Shown: piece after piece, positions 58,568-64,000 of the stretch | How the letters are laid out: each line of letters starts with the position of its first letter | Position numbering within the stretch: position 1 is the first letter of the stretch | DNA from: Dermatemys mawii | Lineage: Eukaryota; Chordata; Testudines; Dermatemydidae | Assembly (NCBI GenBank): GCA_007922305.1 | Contig: ML677365.1 | Span: 19,411,241 to 19,475,240, forward strand | Reading direction: 5' to 3' | DNA length: 64,000 nucleotides | Notes under the pieces: model-generated | Seen by the model: only the letters and a program-made list of their open reading frames with translations | Database searches by the model: none | Told to the model about the DNA's origin: nothing | Translations under genes and position numbers: made by a program

Positions 58568-58678
58568 CTGGATCTGACCCAATAGAACATTTAAGCACAT
58601 GCTTAACATTAAGAACACAAGCAGTCCCAATGGGAGAACACACTTATGTGCTTTGCTGGATCAGGGCCAGAATGCTCA
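58568..58678. mobile_element. Palindromic MITE family P1, copy
   Basis: CTGGATCTGACCCAATAG and GCTTTGCTGGATCAGGGCC are the ends. AAGCACATGCTTAAC and ACACTTATGTGC lie inside, and the centre is CAGTCCCAATGGG. Confidence 0.65.
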
Positions 58679-59151
58679 GTCTTTGCAGAATGGAGTCCTA
58701 AATTACTTCCCTTACTGCCTCCAAACCAGCCACTTTCATTCAGCTTTCTATTGTTTAACTCTCCAGTCACTACTGTCTACTCTAGTGCTTACAATTGAAC
58801 TTTATTTTTCAGTGTTGTATGTGTCCTATTCAGAAAGCTCTCTTGGGCAAGAGCCTTGTTATTAAATAATTGTTATTTTTGTTAATTATTTTCATAGAGC
58901 CCAAGTATGAGTGAAGCACCCTGTTGCACAGAAGCAGACATCGCCCCTTCCCTGAAGAGCTTACAATCCAATTTTAGACATGTTATAACTAGTGGAAGTA
59001 GTAAAGTGGATGAGGTGGCTGATGAGCAGTTGTGTGCTCCTCTTAGTGGTTTGGTTTAGGCTCTTTTATTACGAAATAATTATCATTATGGTTCACAGCA
59101 TCTTTATATGTTTCTGGAAGGTGCCACGTTATACCTTTGCTGAGCTGGGAC
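58679..59151. other. Unique sequence with an old repeat relic
   Basis: GAGCCCAAGTATGAG and GAAGAGCTTACAATCC (58900-58972) resemble a repeat relic also seen near 43.28 kb. No gene. Confidence 0.4.
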
Positions 59152-59796
59152 TATGACGGGGTGTTCATCCTACATGACACCAACCCTGAAAGGGTTAAGG
59201 AGACAGGCCAATTAGTGTGGTAGGCCACACATGAGGGGCTTAGGCTGGCCACGCAACCCCTGATTGAAAGATGAAGCTCAGCTGAGCAGGTGTGTCCTGG
59301 GCTAATATAAAGCCAAGAAGCTGGTAACAGAAATGGCTGCAGTGAGGAAGTTTGAAGCCATCCTCTGTCCATTGGCGAAGGAAAGAGGAAACCCAGGAAA
59401 AATAAAACCCCTAGGAACCTGGTCCTGAGAGAAGGATAGAGAACAACACCTGTGGGAAGCAGGAAATTAGCCCCTGGAGAAAGCAGCAAGGCCATGGACT
59501 GAATAGACCTTGGCTCTGTGTTGTAGTGAGCTGATTGAGTGGGCCCAAGTTCCCTCATCAGCCACTGACAGAGTAGCATTGCCTGAGCAGCAGGTCTAGT
59601 GAGATTCTTCTGTATCCTGGAAGGGAGAAACCACTGGAGGGCCGAGTCATGAAGAGGAAGCTGCAAGCAGTGGATGAAAGAGGGACTCTAGAGTGAGAGA
59701 GAGGGACCACAAGGGGAGGTGTTGGACCCGGAAAAGAGCTATCCTGCACAGCAACCAGGAGAAGGCACTGCCTACAGTAGTGAGTACCCTGTGACA
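59152..59796 (+). mobile_element. Possible solo LTR
   Basis: A 645-bp stretch, more GC-rich than its flanks, starts TATGACGGGGTGTTCATCC and ends AGTACCCTGTGACA. This fits an LTR starting TG (mutated to TA) and ending CA, with short inverted ends (TGTGAC.GGGT and ACCCTGTGACA). A TATA-like CTAATATAAAGCC lies at about 59303. There is no primer-binding site, internal region or second LTR. The 5-bp flanks do not match. Long frames inside on the minus strand are not retroviral genes. Confidence 0.4.
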
Positions 59797-61014
59797 GGAA
59801 TTAGCAATGAGAATTTATCTCCTTGGGAGAGAAAGTAATAACACAGAAACTGAAGTTTTGCTTCCTACTCCACTTTCCATGCATGGCTATGTACCTTCTT
59901 GTGTCATGGTCTCATCTTGCACTGAAAACGGCATACTTTGGAAATTTAAAACTAGATTTTTCCCAAGTCAATTCTAGACTTGGGGAAAGGTTTGTGGTAA
60001 GAGATTTCTATTTTTTCAAACTAGTCTCTAAAGCAATTCCACAGGCTGTAAATTGTTAGCTAAAGAATAGAAAAGATAATCCTCTTCCACATTTTGGCTC
60101 ACTTAAAAAGCACTGGCAATCCTAAGGCCAAACAAGGTTTGCACTGGGAAGCCTTTGAAGAGGATTTAGCACAGGCCAAAATAACACTTCAGAAAAAAAC
60201 AGTGCGTTGAAAAAACATTTCCAATCTATTCACATATGCGCACACACAACAACCCACAATGTTCTTAATTGTATTGTTTTTGAAAATTCAAGGCTCACCT
60301 TGTCAAAAATGACTAGTCCTTTTGGATGCCTTAGTTTTAGGGGCTATCTTGAAAGACCTTAAAAAGGTACTAAGTTTCAGGGTGTGGATGCCCCACTCTT
60401 CCTGAATTTCTGGACCCTTTAAGGTCTCTTGAATTTGGCATCCAAAAATTGATGCATCTCAGATCACTAGTCCTTTTGGAAAATTCAGTCCAAAATTATC
60501 TCCATTTTATATGTGAAATAATATATACTAAGGTGTGTGGTTGTTGCAAGAAAGCCACATTTCAGACACAGGCTCTGCTACACACTCTGTGATGTGGTGA
60601 TCTCAACAGCACACTGTACAGTATGTGTGGTGGTGGTGGTTTTCTATAAAAAGTTATTAGCGTTACAGCAGCTCTGAGAGCAGAGGTTAGAAAGAAAGAA
60701 AGAGGTTTTTAAAATACCAGCAATTCCAACAAAATTGGAAAAAATAAATAAAAACAAAATGACAGACATTTCTTCCCTGGATCTTCTTGCTGGATACAGC
60801 CCAGTTTTCATAAAACACTGACCTGATATCAACCCCCAGCATATTACATGAAAGCTGTATCCTGTATCACACACATCTTACCTAGAGGGGAAAAAACAAA
60901 CAAGATACTGCTCACTGCACAAAGACTGTTTTTCTATAAGGGCCTTTCAGACACAGCACCACAAACTCTCAATTCCAATTAAAATAATGCAAGTTGAGGG
61001 TGCTTAGCATCTCT
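59797..61014. other. Unique sequence, no gene
   Basis: A short (GTG)n run lies at about 60625-60641. Nothing else recognised. Confidence 0.5.
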
Positions 61015-61025
61015 CAGAATCAAGA
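61015..61025. repeat. Target-site duplication of PLE copy E, left
   Basis: CAGAATCAAGA, repeated exactly at 61473-61483. Part of it (TCAAGAATC) also occurs at the PLE tail end, so tail and target may share bases. Confidence 0.8.
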
Positions 61026-61472
61026 ATCAGAGGGGTAGCCGTATTAGTCTGGAATTGCAGAAGTGACAAAGAGTCCTGTGGCACCTTAAAGAAAAAAAAC
61101 TTTAAAACCAGACAGCAAAGAGAAACTGCAGAGTTGCAATTCATTTGCAGATTTGACACTATCAGTTTGGGACTGAACAGAGAGATTGAATGGCTAGCTA
61201 ACTACAAGAGCAGTTTCTCTTCTCTCGCTGTTCACACCTCCAATTCAGCTGCTAGAGGAATACCTCACCCTCCCTGATTAGAGATAACAAGCTGATTCAG
61301 CCTCATTGGACCCACCCTGTTATCTTTAACCTGGCTCTTGCCTACCTATTTATACCTGCCCCTCAATTCTTCCACTGCATGCATCCGACGAAGTGGGTAT
61401 TAGCCCACGAAAGCTTATGCTCTAATACTTTAGTTAGTCTTTAAGGTACCACAGGACTCTTTGTCACTTTCA
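61026..61472 (+). mobile_element. PLE copy E: fold-back insertion with an endonuclease 3' piece
   Basis: 61026-61091 is the PLE tail inverted (ATCAGAGGGGTAGCCGTATT to CACCTTAAAG). At 61092 the sequence switches to sense orientation at the end of the endonuclease gene: GAGAAACTGCAGAGTTGC, corresponding to copy C from about 46655. It continues through the 3' UTR and tail to GTCACTT. The tail again stops at the CACTT point. Only the last 30 or so codons of the endonuclease are present. Confidence 0.92.
61385..61422 (+). ncRNA. Hammerhead-ribozyme-like motif in PLE copy E
   Basis: CCGACGA at 61385, an extra A, GTGGG/CCCAC (61393-61397 and 61404-61408), GAAA, GC-TTAT-GC and TC at 61421-61422. Confidence 0.5.
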
Positions 61473-61483
61473 CAGAATCAAGA
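61473..61483. repeat. Target-site duplication of PLE copy E, right
   Basis: CAGAATCAAGA, an exact match to 61015-61025. Confidence 0.8.
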
Positions 61484-61600
61484 CTTTGTTAAATAAAATA
61501 TTCTTCCCCATATCCCTCGTCATTCTCTTTCTATATCTGTTGATAACTAGACAGTCCATCATCTACCACACAAGGTCCATCCACATCACAAATTGACGTA

Positions 61601-61985
61601 TAATTGTAGCACGGGTAGTCATACCCCTGCTAGCTTTAATCCAGCTTCTGTAGGGAACCATAGTAGTGAAGATGTGGACACATATGCTTCAGGGCAGGCT
61701 AGCCAGCCCAGTACAAGCCCACTGGCTTGCAGGTCATTCTATGACATGGCTTCCAGTGGGAATCTGGCTATACAAATACAAATACAAATGTATTTGCAGG
61801 TCATTTGTGGCTTGCAGGTCATGCTATGACATGGCTTCTGGTGGGAATCTGGCTATACAAAAACAAATACAAATTCAGGTTGCTAACCTGCACCAAAGTC
61901 CTTGCCAGAGTATCTTCACTGCTATTGTTACCTGCACCAGTTAGACTAAAGCTAGTAAAGGTATGCTGACCTGTGCTGCAATTGC
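61601..61985. mobile_element. MITE with long inverted arms and an internal tandem duplication
   Basis: The left 80 bp (TAATTGTAGCACGGGTAG, TGCTAGCTTTAATCCAGC, TAGTAGTGAAGATG) recur inverted at the right end (61905-61985: TATCTTCACTGCTATTG, CTAAAGCTAGTAAAGG, CAGCACAGGT on the other strand). The centre holds an 85-bp-period tandem duplication (61723-61807 and from 61808) beginning TGGCTTGCAGGTCAT. Non-coding. Confidence 0.75.
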
Positions 61986-64000
61986 ACACATATTTGTTGT
62001 GTAGCTGTAGAAACAGTTTCCACTGTCGTTTACTCCTAACTCTACTATAGAGGTCTTTGTTGGCAAAGGTCATCCTTTTAGTGGGGATTGCTTGGTCCTA
62101 CCTTCTATTTATTGTGCCCATCCTGAATGTGTACAGTACATGAGGACTTAGATAGAAATAGGTCTTATCAGTCGAAAAGCTACTTGTGCCAGAAAGTGAA
62201 TAGTCCATTGATACAAGTGATAATGTAGTATTCCAAGAAGTGTCCTCAGACTGATTACTAGGGTGAAAGCTGGAATATAAAACTTGCCGGCTGGAGTTCA
62301 TTGTTGTCTCTAGTACTAGGTTCCTTTTTAAAAAAAAGATCTGCCAATTTTAACAGTAGTTTAGAAAAACTAAAATCTGTCTTGGCAAGCATCCAGCCCA
62401 AATTGATGACTAGATGCTTGATTTCTGTTGATTTCAATTGCTACATCCCCCCCTCTCTCTTTCGTACCTTGTGCCTATGTTATTATTTAGCAGAGTAGTT
62501 GTAGGATTTAATGTTTTCAAGACTTGGCAACAGATTGCACCAGCAGTACTTAAACAGCAGCGTGCTGTATTTATTTGTATACTGTGTTTTACCCAATGTA
62601 TGTAATTCTATCTCCAAATTCAACATTTGTTGGCCATTAAATAGGGAATGATTCTGTTTAAGTCAAAACAGCAGTCAAAATATGAACAATGCTGTATTAT
62701 GTCAAGGATATGAACTAAATAGTTGATACCAAATTTCTGGAAAATAACCAAAGTTTTATGTGAAATAATACTCCCTATTTTTAAAGAACGTAAATCACAC
62801 CATTAATAAAAAAAGTAAATTCCCTTTGAACACCTGGGGAAGAAATTCTCTCCATATATTTTAGACTCAGCTGCCTCTGTAATTTTTCTTTTCTTATTCT
62901 TTTCATCCTCCTTTGAGATCAAACTGGGGCATTTTATATTTTATAAAGTATGCAGCGTACAAACTTGCCCTTATAAAACAAGAGGAACAAGGCAACACTG
63001 ATTTCAGAGAAGGATAGCTCTTCAGATTCAGCTCCAGTTTTTGTTCTCAGAAATTGCTGCCAGCTTTGCCATTTTCAAGAGTTTCCCACTGGAAGATCTC
63101 TTGCTTCAAGAAACCTGCTCTCCTTTTTGCTGCTCCTGCAGCTCTACATCATGCTGCCTACATCATCCAGAGTAAATAAATTGGATGCATTTATGACATT
63201 TAAATTGAGGCAGGTAATGCCACAGTTATGGAAAGCTGTGGCTTCCACGCTGTAGCATGACCTGCAATGACATTTTCTCTTAACCTGTCTCGATATGTGG
63301 CCCTCAAATGTACTTTTAAATTAGCTCCATTCTGTTTGTGTAAGCAGAACCCTAAGCACCAATCAACAGGCAATCTTTTTTGTGTTCTATGTGTCTTTAT
63401 TACATACAGTTCATTAACCAAACACTTTAAAAAGATCCAGAAACCTACTTTCTTTATGCCAGAACAAAATACTGGAAAGCTAATCAAAGAGGATCGGATT
63501 CTAATTTTTTTATGCTAAAGTAAATCATGGGTAATCCCCTAAAGACAATGAAATTACTCTTGGTCTACATCTGTGTGAGATCAGAATCTGGCTCAGCTAA
63601 TTTATTCAGTGATTAGAGTAGCAGACTCCTTGATATGCAAGAATAAGAAGGGAGCATATCTACTGTAACAGAAATAATTAGAGCCAGCTTTGGGCTCTTG
63701 TCATAAATCTAGTATTGGTTACAAATCTGCAGAATGAACTGTGTTAAAAGGGGAATGGTGAGTCTTGTTTGTTTTGGGGTTCAAAAAGATTAGAAAAATC
63801 TCTGCTCTATAGTTGTTCAGTTCTATTGTGGAGCACCATGAGATGTCAAGTTAATACTTCTGTTTATCATCACAGGTTTTCTCTGTTATATGTGAAGTTC
63901 TGTCAGTATACTACTTACAAGTACCCATGTGTTTGAGTGTATTGACCAAACACTGTTCTTTTAGCTTGGTGTAAATCTGAAGCAATTTTGGATTTATGCC
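61986..64000. other. Unique sequence, no gene
   Basis: No exon, RNA gene or named repeat recognised to the end of the window. The longest frames (95 and 83 codons) overlap on opposite strands and have no domain. Confidence 0.5.

Noticed and set aside
59151..59666. 171-codon minus-strand frame
   Set aside because: It lies in the GC-richer LTR-like block. The translation has no retroviral or host motif, and the absence of stops follows from composition.

Overview
This 64 kb window is nuclear DNA of a vertebrate, most likely a sauropsid reptile and probably a turtle. The evidence is its repeat mixture: CR1 LINE fragments on both strands, hAT-type MITEs, MIR-like SINE fragments and several Penelope-like elements (PLEs). 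It is AT-rich and contains no host protein-coding exon that I can recognise. The long open frames are all retroelement remnants or chance frames. It reads as an intergenic region or a large intron.

Layout. 1-1203: a PLE copy (mostly minus strand) lying against a GC-rich MITE (1206-1474). 2286-3320: a possible antisense retropseudogene. 3.3-16.6 kb: mostly unique sequence with palindromic MITEs, one hAT element (9770-10306), a possible SINE and a MIR fragment. 16.6-18.0 kb: two short PLE insertions with inverted arms, one containing a 400-N assembly gap. 18-22.7 kb: nothing recognisable. 22.7-25.6 kb: fossil LINE pieces. 27-31 kb: a dense repeat cluster (MITE, DNA-transposon remnant, a second PLE family, and two CR1 pieces, one split by a hAT insertion). 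35.9-39.5 kb: a MITE, then a 2.5 kb transposon with long inverted repeats and a minisatellite. 40.4-41.6 kb: CR1. 44.3-47.1 kb: the best preserved PLE, with a 424-codon reverse transcriptase frame, a frameshifted GIY-YIG endonuclease, an inverted 5' arm and a 12-bp target-site duplication. 48.4-50.2 kb: a minus-strand CR1 carrying another fold-back insertion. 51-59.8 kb: MITEs, a CR1 end and a possible solo LTR, set in unique sequence. 61.0-62.0 kb: a fifth PLE copy, then a long-TIR MITE. The rest is unique.

The main result is that all five family-1 PLE insertions, plus a sixth insertion with a related tail, consist of two oppositely oriented pieces of the same element. Four have exact target duplications of 11-15 bp and a fifth has a degenerate 13-bp one. 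The short ones look like MITEs but carry PLE tails, and each family-1 tail contains a hammerhead-ribozyme-like core. This suggests that fold-back insertion is the normal product of this PLE lineage and a source of MITE-like palindromes.
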